The translations under genes and the position numbers were made by a program. From the NCBI GenBank assembly GCA_903828595.1, contig CAIKMS010000026.1, forward strand, positions 62,001 to 126,000: a stretch of 64,000 nt of DNA, in the 5' to 3' direction. Below are positions 1 to 8,091 of the stretch, one piece after another. The notes beneath the pieces are model-generated. The model searched no databases. It worked only from the letters and a program-made list of their open reading frames with translations, and was not told the origin of the DNA. Position 1 is the stretch's first letter. Every line of letters begins with the position of its first letter. The DNA is from an uncultured Pseudomonadota bacterium. Lineage in GTDB: Bacteria > Pseudomonadota > Gammaproteobacteria > Steroidobacterales > Steroidobacteraceae.

Positions 1-174
1 CGAGCGGTAGCGATGGAGTTGCGTGCGGGCACGGTCAACATCAACTACCCGGATTGGGATACGCATGCGCCGTTTGGCGGCTACAAGCAGTCAGGCAACG
101 GTAAGGAATACGCGGATTGGGGAATTTTTGAGTTCCTGGAGACCAAAGGTATCGTTGGTTACGGCAAGCCGTAA
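1..174 (+). CDS. Aldehyde dehydrogenase, C-terminal end (partial)
   Basis: An open frame enters from the left edge and stops at TAA 172-174, giving the last 57 residues of a protein. The sequence reads through APFGGYKQSGNGKEYADWG and then FLETKGIVGYGKP. This is the hallmark C-terminal segment of NAD(P)-dependent aldehyde dehydrogenases, where the FGGYKQSG loop contributes to the oligomer interface and substrate pocket. The catalytic Cys and Glu lie outside the window, so the substrate cannot be named. A strong intrinsic terminator follows about 60 bases after the stop, so this is the last gene of its transcript. The family call is secure; the specific enzyme is unknown. Confidence 0.9.
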   Translation, partial: RAVAMELRAGTVNINYPDWDTHAPFGGYKQSGNGKEYADWGIFEFLETKGIVGYGKP

Positions 175-232
175 ATCCTTACGGCCTTGGTTGCGTTAGT
201 TCGCAGCACGGGGCGTAATAAGGCACGATAGG

Positions 233-263
233 ACGGCGCTAGGAGCAATCCAGCGCCGTTTTT
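233..263 (+). terminator. Rho-independent terminator of the aldehyde dehydrogenase gene
   Basis: ACGGCGCT (233-240) and AGCGCCGT (252-259) form a perfect 8-bp stem. Inside it GGA/TCC can pair over a GCAA tetraloop of the GNRA type. The stem runs directly into a T tract at 259-263. This is a textbook intrinsic terminator for the plus strand and closes the transcript that ends at 174. Confidence 0.85.
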
Positions 264-359
264 ATTGCGAAACTTAATCCGGTGGGGTAGTTCACAACCG
301 TCAGTGCCAGGCTGTGGTCGCCAACCCGTTTGGCATCCGGTAACGGTCAAAAATAGGTG

Positions 360-650
360 TTAAGTGCCTTCGACTAAACGTAAGTCTCTTACCGCGCCAC
401 CGTCTAGGGCGGCGAGTGCGGATTGATAGGCCGGGCTGTCGTAAGTGGCTTTGGCCTGCTCCAGAGAGTCAAATTCGATGACAACGACTCGGGAGGCATG
501 ACCTGATTCAAAGGCATAGGCTGCGGTTCCACGCGCCAGAAACCGGCCGCCACCGGCCTGTATGGCCGGGCCTGCCAGTTGGGCATAAGCAGCTAGTTTG
601 TTTGTGTCGGTAATCTCTAAATAATTTGAGATCCAATAACCCTTAGGCAT
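360..650 (-). CDS. DUF1330 domain-containing protein
   Basis: This 96-residue protein matches DUF1330, a small dimeric alpha/beta-barrel (ferredoxin-like) family. It opens with MPKGYWISNYLEITD, where a short beta strand leads into the K-L-A-A-Y-A helix. It also has the family pattern GGRFLARG near residue 34 and the VVVIEFDSLEQAKATYDSP block near residues 55-74. Length is normal for the family and there is no signal peptide, so it should be cytoplasmic. The biochemical role of DUF1330 proteins is not established. It lies alone between the aldehyde dehydrogenase terminator and the dioxygenase gene, 84 bases downstream of the latter on the same strand, and could share its transcript. Confidence 0.85.
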   Translation of the reverse strand: MPKGYWISNYLEITDTNKLAAYAQLAGPAIQAGGGRFLARGTAAYAFESGHASRVVVIEFDSLEQAKATYDSPAYQSALAALDGGAVRDLRLVEGT

Positions 651-734
651 AACAAGCCATCCCTACGTGTGTTAAGGGCCTGAGTATAACAAGCGCCCCG
701 GCGAGTTGCAGTGGCGATGCCTAATCCTACGGCC

Positions 735-1685
735 TTAGGCGGCGCGGGCTTTACCAAAGGGCGTAGTAATGACCCGTCCATCCAGATCGATTGCGCTCAC
801 CGGCAATTGGTCGATCACAAAAGTACGTTGCAGCCAACGGTCCGTGCCATCAAAACGGGGGGCGTACGGGCTGCGGCCATGGACCGCTCGCGCGTTATCG
901 ATGATCAATAGATCACCTGCTTGAAGATTGACTCGCGCATGGCAGGCACTGGTTGCCGCACCAAGCTCAGCGAGTGCCGCACTCGCTCCGGCATCAATCC
1001 CTACCATCAGGTCTTCATCGAAAACCATGGTGGGGTCTGATCGGTTGGTCAAAACCGGGAGCGCGTCGCCGAGTACGTTATCTCGGCCGTTGAGAAAGCT
1101 CTCATCGATGGCGGTTCTAAAGCGGGGCTCGAAGAGCGCCTCTTGGGTGGCCTTACTCAGCATCGGCCAGACTTCACGGATGGACGATAAGGTGGTTTGC
1201 GCCGCAAGATCACCGCGCAGGCACAACAGGGCGAGATAGGCGGGACGGTAAGGGTGAAAGGCGGTCTCAGTGTGAAACAGCAAAGGTACCGAGGAGGAGG
1301 TTGATGTTTGTCTATCCTGATTGGCTCGGGTGGGTACCAAATTCTGAATCAAGCGACCACCCAGCTCCGGCTGGTAACCAATCGGCTCACCCAGCAGCGT
1401 CGCAATTGCTAACAGCGTTCGCTCGCTAAAAGCATCTTTGCTGGTGGTATCGGTCGGCAGCGCCGGTGTGGCGGGTACGCTACCAATGGGCAGGCCGCGT
1501 AGGAGTAGCGCGCCGCTGGCGTGTGATTCCCGTCGAAAATCCCCTACAGCCTGGCGAACGTGCTCGGGCAAGGTGGCGGCATAGGCTTTAGACGCGGCGA
1601 TGAAGTGTTCGCAACCAATATCGCCGTCAACATGTTCGGTTGAGGGTAGTGCGGGGCAGAAAACTTCTAAGGGGGCGGCGTGCAT
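735..1685 (-). CDS. Clavaminate synthase-like Fe(II)/2-oxoglutarate dioxygenase (AsnO/VioC type)
   Basis: The protein has 316 residues. The iron-binding facial triad is visible as HTE (H138, E140) inside LLFHTETAFHPYRPAY and as H269 inside IIDNARAVHGRSPY. The DGTDRWLQR segment (279-287) carries the arginine expected to hold 2-oxoglutarate. The order and wording of these motifs are those of the clavaminate synthase-like branch that includes L-asparagine oxygenase AsnO and arginine beta-hydroxylase VioC, rather than taurine dioxygenase TauD. Those relatives hydroxylate the beta carbon of free L-amino acids, so a free amino acid substrate is a reasonable inference. No NRPS is nearby. The gene is divergent from an Lrp/AsnC regulator whose upstream region holds two palindromes. 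There is no signal peptide, so it should act in the cytoplasm. Confidence 0.85.
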   Translation of the reverse strand: MHAAPLEVFCPALPSTEHVDGDIGCEHFIAASKAYAATLPEHVRQAVGDFRRESHASGALLLRGLPIGSVPATPALPTDTTSKDAFSERTLLAIATLLGEPIGYQPELGGRLIQNLVPTRANQDRQTSTSSSVPLLFHTETAFHPYRPAYLALLCLRGDLAAQTTLSSIREVWPMLSKATQEALFEPRFRTAIDESFLNGRDNVLGDALPVLTNRSDPTMVFDEDLMVGIDAGASAALAELGAATSACHARVNLQAGDLLIIDNARAVHGRSPYAPRFDGTDRWLQRTFVIDQLPVSAIDLDGRVITTPFGKARAA

Positions 1686-1794
1686 GATCCTAATCCTGAC
1701 CAGGGGTGTAGCGACGATGACTTCTGGGCTTCCAGAGTTTCCGCGATTAGAATGTCAGAATGAAGCGATGACTTCGTCGATTAATGAGTTAAAC

Positions 1795-1827
1795 TGGTCA
1801 AAGTGACCAAATTAATGGTTAAAACCA
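1795..1827. promoter_or_regulatory. Two tandem palindromes, candidate operator for the Lrp-family regulator
   Basis: TGGTCA-AAG-TGACCA (1795-1809) is a perfect 6+6 inverted repeat. TGGTT-AA-AACCA (1816-1827) is a perfect 5+5 inverted repeat with the same TGGT/ACCA ends. Their centres are about 20 bp apart, close to two helical turns, and the second ends one base before the regulator's ATG at 1829. Lrp/AsnC proteins bind short palindromes in phased arrays, so autoregulation and control of the divergent dioxygenase gene are likely. The repeats are seen directly; the binding is inferred. Confidence 0.55.
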
Positions 1828-1828
1828 C

Positions 1829-2269
1829 ATGATCAGCGAACTTGACGATCTCGATCGGCGATTACTGGCTTTGTTACAGACCAATGCCCGTCTGCCGGCA
1901 GCGACCCTGGCGAAAAAGCTCACCGTGGCGCGCACCACGGTGGTGGCACGTATTGCGCGGTTGGAGAAAACCGGTGTCATTAAGGGCTACGGCTTGCGGC
2001 TGGGCTCCCGGGCTGACGAGGGGTCTATCCGTGCTTTGTGCGCGTTGCAGGTAGAGCCTAAAGCGGGGCCCCAAGTGGTCAAGCGCTTAGGTGCGATACC
2101 CGAAATCGAGCAACTATCGGCGGTCAGCGGTGTCTGGGACTACATGGCGACGGTGGTTGTCGATCGAGTGGAGTCCTTGGATCGTGTGCTGGATGAAATC
2201 GGCGCTATCGATGGCGTACGTCAAACCACCTCGGCTATTTTACTTGCCACAAAATTTGACCGTCGCTAG
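1829..2269 (+). CDS. Lrp/AsnC family transcriptional regulator
   Basis: This 146-residue protein has the standard two-domain plan. An N-terminal winged helix-turn-helix covers about residues 4-60, with LDDLDRRLLALLQTNARLP followed by a recognition helix and the ARIARLEKTGVIKGYG wing. A C-terminal RAM ligand-binding domain covers about 65-140, with VEPKAGPQVVKRL and the GVWDYMATVVV strand. Such proteins form octamers and sense amino acids. It is transcribed away from the AsnO/VioC-like dioxygenase, so the likely job is to switch that gene according to an amino acid. Length and start fit the family. The effector cannot be read from sequence. Confidence 0.9.
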   Translation: MISELDDLDRRLLALLQTNARLPAATLAKKLTVARTTVVARIARLEKTGVIKGYGLRLGSRADEGSIRALCALQVEPKAGPQVVKRLGAIPEIEQLSAVSGVWDYMATVVVDRVESLDRVLDEIGAIDGVRQTTSAILLATKFDRR

Positions 2270-2481
2270 GGCCTAGGTTGCCGCTAAGTTAGGCCTCGCC
2301 TGTCATTTAAAAGCCCATTAAAACCACGTCTTTATTTCTGGAATGTCGCGTCGGTAAATTACTGAAAATACAATGAATTATCTATTTTTTTCGTTTTAGG
2401 GTATTGTTTCAGGCGTCGGTTAAGCTTGGGCTTAAACGCGGCGACTTTTTAGTCACTGACGGATAAAGATCACCTGCCGTT

Positions 2482-2802
2482 ATGCGCGCTCCCCGGATTG
2501 TCTATGCCCTGATCTTCACTGTGCTGCTGTTGGCGGCACAGCTACAGGGTGTTGTGCACGGCATTAGCCATTTGAGTGCCGAACGCAGCCAACACGCACT
2601 CAACATCAGTCACGTGGCTTTTTGCAGTGATTGCGCGGCCTTCGCTCAAGCATCCGCGGCACCGCTGCTTAGTCACACGTTGGCGCCGGATGGGGCCAGA
2701 CGAGATGCGCGAGTTTCGGACTGTGCGCCTGGTTCGTTAAAGACTACCCCGTCATTGTGCTACCGCTCTCGAGCTCCACCTCTCACGGCTCTTCAGGGAT
2801 GA
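2482..2802 (+). CDS. Small exported Cys/His-containing protein, DUF2946-like
   Basis: This 106-residue protein starts with a clear signal or anchor segment (RIVYALIFTVLLLAAQLQG). The short mature part is rich in histidine, contains a CSDC motif (near residues 48-51), and ends in a YRSRAPP block. That plan resembles DUF2946-type proteins, small proteins often coded beside TonB-dependent receptors or copper-handling genes in proteobacteria. The next gene, 56 bases downstream, is a TonB-dependent receptor, which supports the pairing. His plus CxxC suggests metal contact, but this is inference and no function is established. The 212 bases upstream (2270-2481) are AT-rich and presumably hold the promoter; I saw no clear operator there. 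Confidence 0.55.
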   Translation: MRAPRIVYALIFTVLLLAAQLQGVVHGISHLSAERSQHALNISHVAFCSDCAAFAQASAAPLLSHTLAPDGARRDARVSDCAPGSLKTTPSLCYRSRAPPLTALQG

Positions 2803-2858
2803 CGCGATCTGCGCTCTTCGCGCGGTGTCTTTTTTGAGTGGTTGGTGGAGTGGTAGTT

Positions 2859-5027
2859 ATGGGTATTTCTCGTTACAGCGCCGTCGGCGCTATAGGCTTA
2901 TGGTGGTTGGGTTCTAGTGGCTTTGTGTTTGCCGCCGACTCTATTGCTGCAGCCCCGACCGAGACCTCTATCGATGAGATTCAGGTGACCGCTCGCCGTC
3001 TCAATGAGGCACGTAACGGTATCCAAACTCAAACCGGAGCCTCCACGTACACCATTGATGCGGCGGCTATTGCTGCTGCTCCGGGTGGTGACAACACGCT
3101 TCTCAATCAGGTAATTCTGCAATCGCCGGAAGTCGCTCAGGATTCGTTCGGACAATTTCATATTCGTGGTGAACACAACGGCCTGCAATACCGTTTGAAC
3201 GGGATCATCTTGCCGGAGGGCATTAGCGTCTTTGGTCAATCTTTGGACCCGCGGCTGATTTCATCAATGAGCATCCTTACCGGGGCTTTGCCTGCAGAAT
3301 ACGGGTTACGTACTGCTGGAATCATCGATTTGACGGCAAAAAGTGGCGCATTAGAAAACGGCGGCTCACTGTCCTTATACGGCGGCACACACGCCACCTT
3401 TCAGCCGAGCTTTAATTATGGTGGAACAACCGGCGCTGCGACTTACTTTGTGTCCGGCGGTCTGTTGAAAAGTGATTTAGGCATTGAGTCCCCCGATGGC
3501 AGCTCAAACCCCATTCATGATCATACGACCCAGTACCACGGGTTTGGCTATTTCGAGGACATCCTCGACGAAAACAATCGCCTATCCGCTATTTTGGCGA
3601 CCTCCGTTGGTGCCTTTCAGATACCTACCTTAAACGGTCTGCAGCCTACATTGGGGCTCACGGTGAACGGTGTGAGCTCTTTTCCATCGCAAAATCTGGA
3701 TGAGCATCAACGTGAAGTTACCCATTTTGGTGCTTTAAGCTGGCAACACTCCGTGGGTCGCTTCAACATTCAGACCTCGTTTGTTGCGCGATATTCCAGC
3801 CTCACGTTTGTGCCTGATCCGGTAGGAGACTTGTTGTTTACCGGAATAGCTGAGGATGCCTACAAGCAAAATGTTGCTTACGCCTTGCAAAGTGATAGCT
3901 CTTATAAGCTCAACGATAAGCACGTTTTGCGGATGGGATTTTTCGGGCAATCAGATCATTCCTTCAGCAATACCCAGGCGTTGGTACTTTTAACCGATAA
4001 CAGTGGCGTTCCACTGTCTGACGTGCCAAGCACACTCAGTGATTCCGGGAGCAAAACGGAATGGATAGGCAGCGGCTATCTGCAAGATGAATGGAAATTG
4101 GATTCTTCGCTGACCGTCAATTACGGGCTTCGTTACGATCGATTTACCGCCTATACCGCAGCCAGCCAGCTCAGCCCGAGGCTCAATGTGGTCTGGCAGG
4201 CGTTAGATGACACAACTTTACATGCCGGTTACTCACGTTACCTGTCTCCGCCGCCTTTCGAGTTAGTGGGTGCCAAGTCGATAGACAAGTTTTTAAATAC
4301 CACCTCGCCACCACTGTCCTTGCAGGCGGATCTGCCGTTGCCGGAACGCGCTAACTACTACGATGTTGGCGTGCAGCAAAAGATCTCTCGCCAATTGACG
4401 CTGGGTATCGACACGTACTACAAACAGGCGCAGCAACTGGTGGATGAGGGCCAGTTCGGGGCTCCTATCATTTTAACGCCCTTTAACTATCGCTATGGCG
4501 TGCAGTACGGCGCTGAGTTCACGCTTAACTACACGCAGGGTAATTTCACTGGCTATTTAAATCTTGCGATGCAAAGTGCCAAAGGCAAGGACATAGACAC
4601 CTCGCAGTTTAACTTCCAAGCTGCGAACCTGGCCTACATAGCCCATGAGTTTATTTCGTTGGATCATGAGCAGCAGCGCACCGCCTCCGGTGGCATGTCG
4701 TATCACTGGAAAGGTACTCAAGCCAGCATCGATTTTCTGACCGGCTCCGGGTTGCGCGCCACGCAGCGCTTGCCACCTGGCGTGACGACTCCGTACGGTG
4801 GTACCGAAATCCCCAATGGCACGCACTTGCCTTATTACACTCAGTTAAATTTTGGTTTGGCTCATACATTTGTGCTTAGTGGGCACCAAACTTTAACGAC
4901 CCGCTTGGATTTGATTAACGCGCTGGACTCCACGTATCAGATTCGTAACGGCACCGGAGTCGGTGTTGGTGCGCCCCAGTACGGACCACGGCGTGGCGGA
5001 TTTATCGGGGTTTCATTAGGCTATTGA
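2859..5027 (+). CDS. TonB-dependent outer membrane receptor
   Basis: With the ATG at 2859 the protein has 722 residues and begins with a signal peptide (MGISRYSAVGAIGLWWLGSS). A GGAG sits 8 bases before this ATG; an in-frame GTG at 2838 would spoil the signal peptide. A TonB-box-like segment (EIQVTARR) precedes the plug domain, which runs to about residue 150 and contains FHIRGEHNGLQYRLNG and the AEYGLRTAGIID element. The rest is a beta barrel ending in an aromatic residue (GVSLGY), as required for barrel assembly. The ligand is unknown. The small Cys/His protein just upstream hints at a metal or metallophore. It leads a head-to-tail set with the amidohydrolase, oxidoreductase and exporter genes (gaps of about 30-40 bases). 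Confidence 0.9.
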   Translation: MGISRYSAVGAIGLWWLGSSGFVFAADSIAAAPTETSIDEIQVTARRLNEARNGIQTQTGASTYTIDAAAIAAAPGGDNTLLNQVILQSPEVAQDSFGQFHIRGEHNGLQYRLNGIILPEGISVFGQSLDPRLISSMSILTGALPAEYGLRTAGIIDLTAKSGALENGGSLSLYGGTHATFQPSFNYGGTTGAATYFVSGGLLKSDLGIESPDGSSNPIHDHTTQYHGFGYFEDILDENNRLSAILATSVGAFQIPTLNGLQPTLGLTVNGVSSFPSQNLDEHQREVTHFGALSWQHSVGRFNIQTSFVARYSSLTFVPDPVGDLLFTGIAEDAYKQNVAYALQSDSSYKLNDKHVLRMGFFGQSDHSFSNTQALVLLTDNSGVPLSDVPSTLSDSGSKTEWIGSGYLQDEWKLDSSLTVNYGLRYDRFTAYTAASQLSPRLNVVWQALDDTTLHAGYSRYLSPPPFELVGAKSIDKFLNTTSPPLSLQADLPLPERANYYDVGVQQKISRQLTLGIDTYYKQAQQLVDEGQFGAPIILTPFNYRYGVQYGAEFTLNYTQGNFTGYLNLAMQSAKGKDIDTSQFNFQAANLAYIAHEFISLDHEQQRTASGGMSYHWKGTQASIDFLTGSGLRATQRLPPGVTTPYGGTEIPNGTHLPYYTQLNFGLAHTFVLSGHQTLTTRLDLINALDSTYQIRNGTGVGVGAPQYGPRRGGFIGVSLGY

Positions 5028-5066
5028 TTAAAGCGATTTTGCACTGGTTAGAGTAAGGAGGTTTCT

Positions 5067-6104
5067 GTGATTACGGTGTACTCGGATTCCCATCTGCAGC
5101 GACAAGCGAAGACCGAACTCTACGGCGGTCAGTTAATTCCTCCTCACGAGTGCCCAGAGCGTGTCGGATTTGTACTCGACCAAATTCGCACGGTCGCTTT
5201 AGGCGAGGTGGTCGCGCCGGTGAGCTTTGGCATGGAGCCGATTCGCCGCGTACACGATGCACAGTATTTGGAGTTTTTGGAGAACGCCTGGAAGGACTGG
5301 TCAGCGGCCGGTTATAAGGGAGAAGCCATTCCGACCTGCTGGCCTGCTCGACGCATGGTTCAAAAGCGACCGTTGCAGATTGACGGCAAATTAGGCTATT
5401 ACGCAGCATCGTCTGAAAGTTCGATTAGCGAGGGCACCTGGTTAGCGGCTTTGGGTGCTGTTGATGTCGCACTGACCGCCGCTCAGTATTTGACGCAGGG
5501 CCATCGCGGTGCTTTTGCACTGTGTCGCCCGCCAGGGCATCACGCGGCCTCGGATTTGTATTGTGGATATTGTTTTTTAAACAATGCAGCGATTGCCGCG
5601 CAATGGTTAAGAGATTTCGGGGCCGAAAGGGTAGCCGTGCTGGACGTAGATTTCCATCACGGTAACGGCACGCAGGATATTTTTTACGATCGATCCGATG
5701 TCATGTTTGTGTCGGTACACGGTGACCCAGCGCAAGCCTTCCCGCATTTTATGGGATATGCCGATGAGACCGGCCAAGGTGCTGGCGAGGGTTACACGGT
5801 AAATTACCCGTTGCCTCATGGCGCAGATTTTGGCGTCTGGAGTGAGGCATTGGCCGATGGATTGACGAAAATCGCTGCATTCAAGCCGGATTATCTGGTG
5901 GTGTCGTTAGGAGTTGACACCTTTGAGCGCGACCCTATCAGTTTCTTCAAACTGGCCTCCAAGGATTTTTCTGCCTACGGAGAAATGATCGGACGGCTGG
6001 GCATACCAACCCTTTTCGTCCTAGAGGGTGGATATGCGGTGGCTGAGATTGGCGTTAATGCCGTGAACGTGCTTACCGCGTACGAGGCTGCTTTGCCTCG
6101 TTAA
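5067..6104 (+). CDS. aphA: Acetylpolyamine amidohydrolase / class II histone deacetylase family
   Basis: The length, 345 residues, is close to the Mycoplana acetylpolyamine amidohydrolase. The zinc site typical of the arginase-deacetylase fold is complete: D195 and H197 in VLDVDFHHGN, and D284 in LGVDTFE. The active-site His pair is H158-H159 in RPPGHHAASD, and the catalytic-type tyrosine lies in LEGGYA. The N-terminal stretch (ELYGGQLIPPHECPER) is the insertion typical of the polyamine enzymes. The expected reaction removes acetyl from N-acetylputrescine, N-acetylcadaverine or related amines in the cytoplasm. The start is GTG with AAGGAGG (5055-5061) five bases upstream. An exporter gene further down the operon could move the product. 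Confidence 0.88.
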   Translation: MITVYSDSHLQRQAKTELYGGQLIPPHECPERVGFVLDQIRTVALGEVVAPVSFGMEPIRRVHDAQYLEFLENAWKDWSAAGYKGEAIPTCWPARRMVQKRPLQIDGKLGYYAASSESSISEGTWLAALGAVDVALTAAQYLTQGHRGAFALCRPPGHHAASDLYCGYCFLNNAAIAAQWLRDFGAERVAVLDVDFHHGNGTQDIFYDRSDVMFVSVHGDPAQAFPHFMGYADETGQGAGEGYTVNYPLPHGADFGVWSEALADGLTKIAAFKPDYLVVSLGVDTFERDPISFFKLASKDFSAYGEMIGRLGIPTLFVLEGGYAVAEIGVNAVNVLTAYEAALPR

Positions 6105-6133
6105 TTCGCCTTCAATTCAAGGAACTGCACGTT

Positions 6134-7153
6134 ATGGCTAGCCACACCTTCGCCTCTTTACCCTCGCAAATGCGCTACGTTGCGATGAACGGCGTGGGCG
6201 CGCCGACGGTGATGTCTTTGCAGACCACACAGTTGCCCGTACCCAAGGACGATGAAGTTCTTATTCGTGTGATGGCTGCGGGCGTTAACCGCCCTGATGT
6301 GGCTCAGCGGCAAGGGTTGTATCCGCCACCGCCTGATGCCAGTTCTATACTGGGTTTAGAAGTCGCCGGTGAGGTGGTGCTTTGTGGAGCATCAGTCTCA
6401 GATTGGCAAGTGGGCGATCGTGTTACCGCGCTGACCAACGGCGGCGGGTACGCGGAGTACTGCGTAGCCCCACAGACGCAGTGTCTAGCCTGGCCTACGG
6501 GCTATAGCGCGATAGAGGCGGCGGCCCTGCCTGAAACTTACTTCACGGTTTGGGCTAATTTGTTTCAGCGCGGCTTACTCAAGGCGGGTGAGCGCGCGTT
6601 AATACACGGGGGCTCCAGCGGTATTGGCGTCACTGCGCTTCAGTTAGGCGCTGAGTTTGGAGCGAGCCTGTACGCAACTGCCGGATCCGATGAAAAATGT
6701 GCGGCATGCGTGCGTTTTGGCGCGGTTGCGGCGATCAACTATCGAACGCATGACTTTGCCGAGGAAATCACCCGCCTAATCCAATCCGAAGGGTTGGATG
6801 TGATCTTAGATATGGTCGGAGGGTCTTACTTTAACCGGAACCTTCGCTGCCTGGCCCGTGATGGTCGCTTGGTGCAGATTGCTTTTCTGCAAGGCTCGAA
6901 AGTGGAGGCCGTTGATTTGTCACCGATCATGGTGAAACGACTAACGGTTACTGGCTCGACCATGCGCCCGCGTACGACAGCACAAAAAGGCGTTATTGCT
7001 GCTGAGTTACGCGAACAGGTCTGGCCGATTTTGAATCAGGGCCGCTGTGCGCCAGTGATTTTTAAGACTTTTGAGTTAACTGACGTGGTAGCCGCTCATC
7101 AGCTGATGGAGTCCAGTGCCCATATTGGCAAAATTATGCTGGAGGTTGGATAA
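6134..7153 (+). CDS. NAD(P)H:quinone oxidoreductase, PIG3-like MDR family
   Basis: This 339-residue zinc-free member of the medium-chain dehydrogenase/reductase superfamily has a GroES-like N-terminal domain (MAAGVNRPDVAQRQGLYPPPP, then GLEVAGEVV). A Rossmann domain with IHGGSSGIGVTALQLG around residue 157 should bind NADPH. The NRPDVAQRQG wording is that of the PIG3/TP53I3 quinone oxidoreductase group. The Cys/His ligands of zinc alcohol dehydrogenases are absent. It sits 30 bases after the amidohydrolase gene and 30 bases before the exporter gene, which suggests one transcript. The natural substrate is not determined by sequence; an aldehyde, enone or quinone is possible. Confidence 0.85.
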   Translation: MASHTFASLPSQMRYVAMNGVGAPTVMSLQTTQLPVPKDDEVLIRVMAAGVNRPDVAQRQGLYPPPPDASSILGLEVAGEVVLCGASVSDWQVGDRVTALTNGGGYAEYCVAPQTQCLAWPTGYSAIEAAALPETYFTVWANLFQRGLLKAGERALIHGGSSGIGVTALQLGAEFGASLYATAGSDEKCAACVRFGAVAAINYRTHDFAEEITRLIQSEGLDVILDMVGGSYFNRNLRCLARDGRLVQIAFLQGSKVEAVDLSPIMVKRLTVTGSTMRPRTTAQKGVIAAELREQVWPILNQGRCAPVIFKTFELTDVVAAHQLMESSAHIGKIMLEVG

Positions 7154-7182
7154 CGAATGCTTTTTGTGAACGGTGCATCCTC

Positions 7183-8091
7183 ATGTCGCTGACAACAGCG
7201 CGTAAGCCACTGAATTTGGCTATTTTCTGTCTGATGGTCTTTCTTTGCGTCATCTGGGGTGCGCAGCAGGTCGCTCTTAAGTACACCGTTCCGGATATGC
7301 CACCGGTTACACAGCTGGCATTTCGATTTTGCGGGGCTGCATTTGTTTTCCTCGTGCTGATGCTTAAATCTGAGGGGCGCCATGCGTTTGCGGATGGCAA
7401 TGTTCGCAGCGGGCTATTCGTTGGCGCTTTGTTTGCGGTCGAGTTTCTGCTTCTGGCCGAGAGTTTAAAATATACAACTGCCGCTCATTCGGTTGTTTTC
7501 TTATACACGGCACCGGTATTTGCAGCGTTGGGCCTCCATGTGTTTCCAGAGGAGCGCCTTTCTCTCGTGCAATGGTTAGGTATCGCAGTGGCGGTGCTCG
7601 GAATTGCGGTCGCTTTTTTTGATGGATCAGAACCGAAGACAGCATCCATGTTACTGGGAGATGGGCTGGCTCTGTCCGGGGGAATGATGTGGGGCGCCAG
7701 TACGGTGGCCTTACGACGATCGAAGCTTGCTTCAGTATCAGCAACTAAGGCTGTTTTTTATCAGGTCCTAATGGGTGGCCTCGTCCTAGCCGCATACGCG
7801 TGGGGCACGAGCCAACTACACTGGGTTTTGACACCCCGTTTGATAGTCAACCTGGTTTTTCAGACTTTAGTTATTGCGGTGCTAACGTATTTGACATGGT
7901 TTTGGATGATTCGCCATTACCTTACGTCACGCTTGATGCTGATGGCCTTGATGACGCCGCTCTTCGGTGTTTTGTTCGGCGCACTACTATTGCATGAGTC
8001 CGTAGACGCACGCTTTGCGATTGGTGCTTTGTTTGTCTTAGGTGGTATCGCGATCGTTAACGGCGTGGAGTTTTGGCGGTCGCGTCGTTAG
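7183..8091 (+). CDS. EamA/DMT superfamily transporter
   Basis: The protein has 302 residues and about ten hydrophobic helices arranged as two EamA repeats. The first covers about residues 12-140, with FLCVIWGAQQVALKYT at its start, and the second about 150-295, with GDGLALSGGMMWGASTVALRR. This is the normal size and topology of drug/metabolite exporters in the inner membrane, which move small polar compounds such as amino acids or amines by antiport. The substrate is unknown. Its place behind an acetylpolyamine amidohydrolase makes an amine or amino acid a fair guess. The 3' end overlaps the convergent gene on the other strand by 35 bases (8057-8091). Confidence 0.88.
   Translation: MSLTTARKPLNLAIFCLMVFLCVIWGAQQVALKYTVPDMPPVTQLAFRFCGAAFVFLVLMLKSEGRHAFADGNVRSGLFVGALFAVEFLLLAESLKYTTAAHSVVFLYTAPVFAALGLHVFPEERLSLVQWLGIAVAVLGIAVAFFDGSEPKTASMLLGDGLALSGGMMWGASTVALRRSKLASVSATKAVFYQVLMGGLVLAAYAWGTSQLHWVLTPRLIVNLVFQTLVIAVLTYLTWFWMIRHYLTSRLMLMALMTPLFGVLFGALLLHESVDARFAIGALFVLGGIAIVNGVEFWRSRR

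Noticed and set aside
2838-2858. Upstream GTG start for the TonB receptor
   Set aside because: The seven extra residues would weaken the signal peptide, and the GGAG motif is placed for the ATG at 2859.
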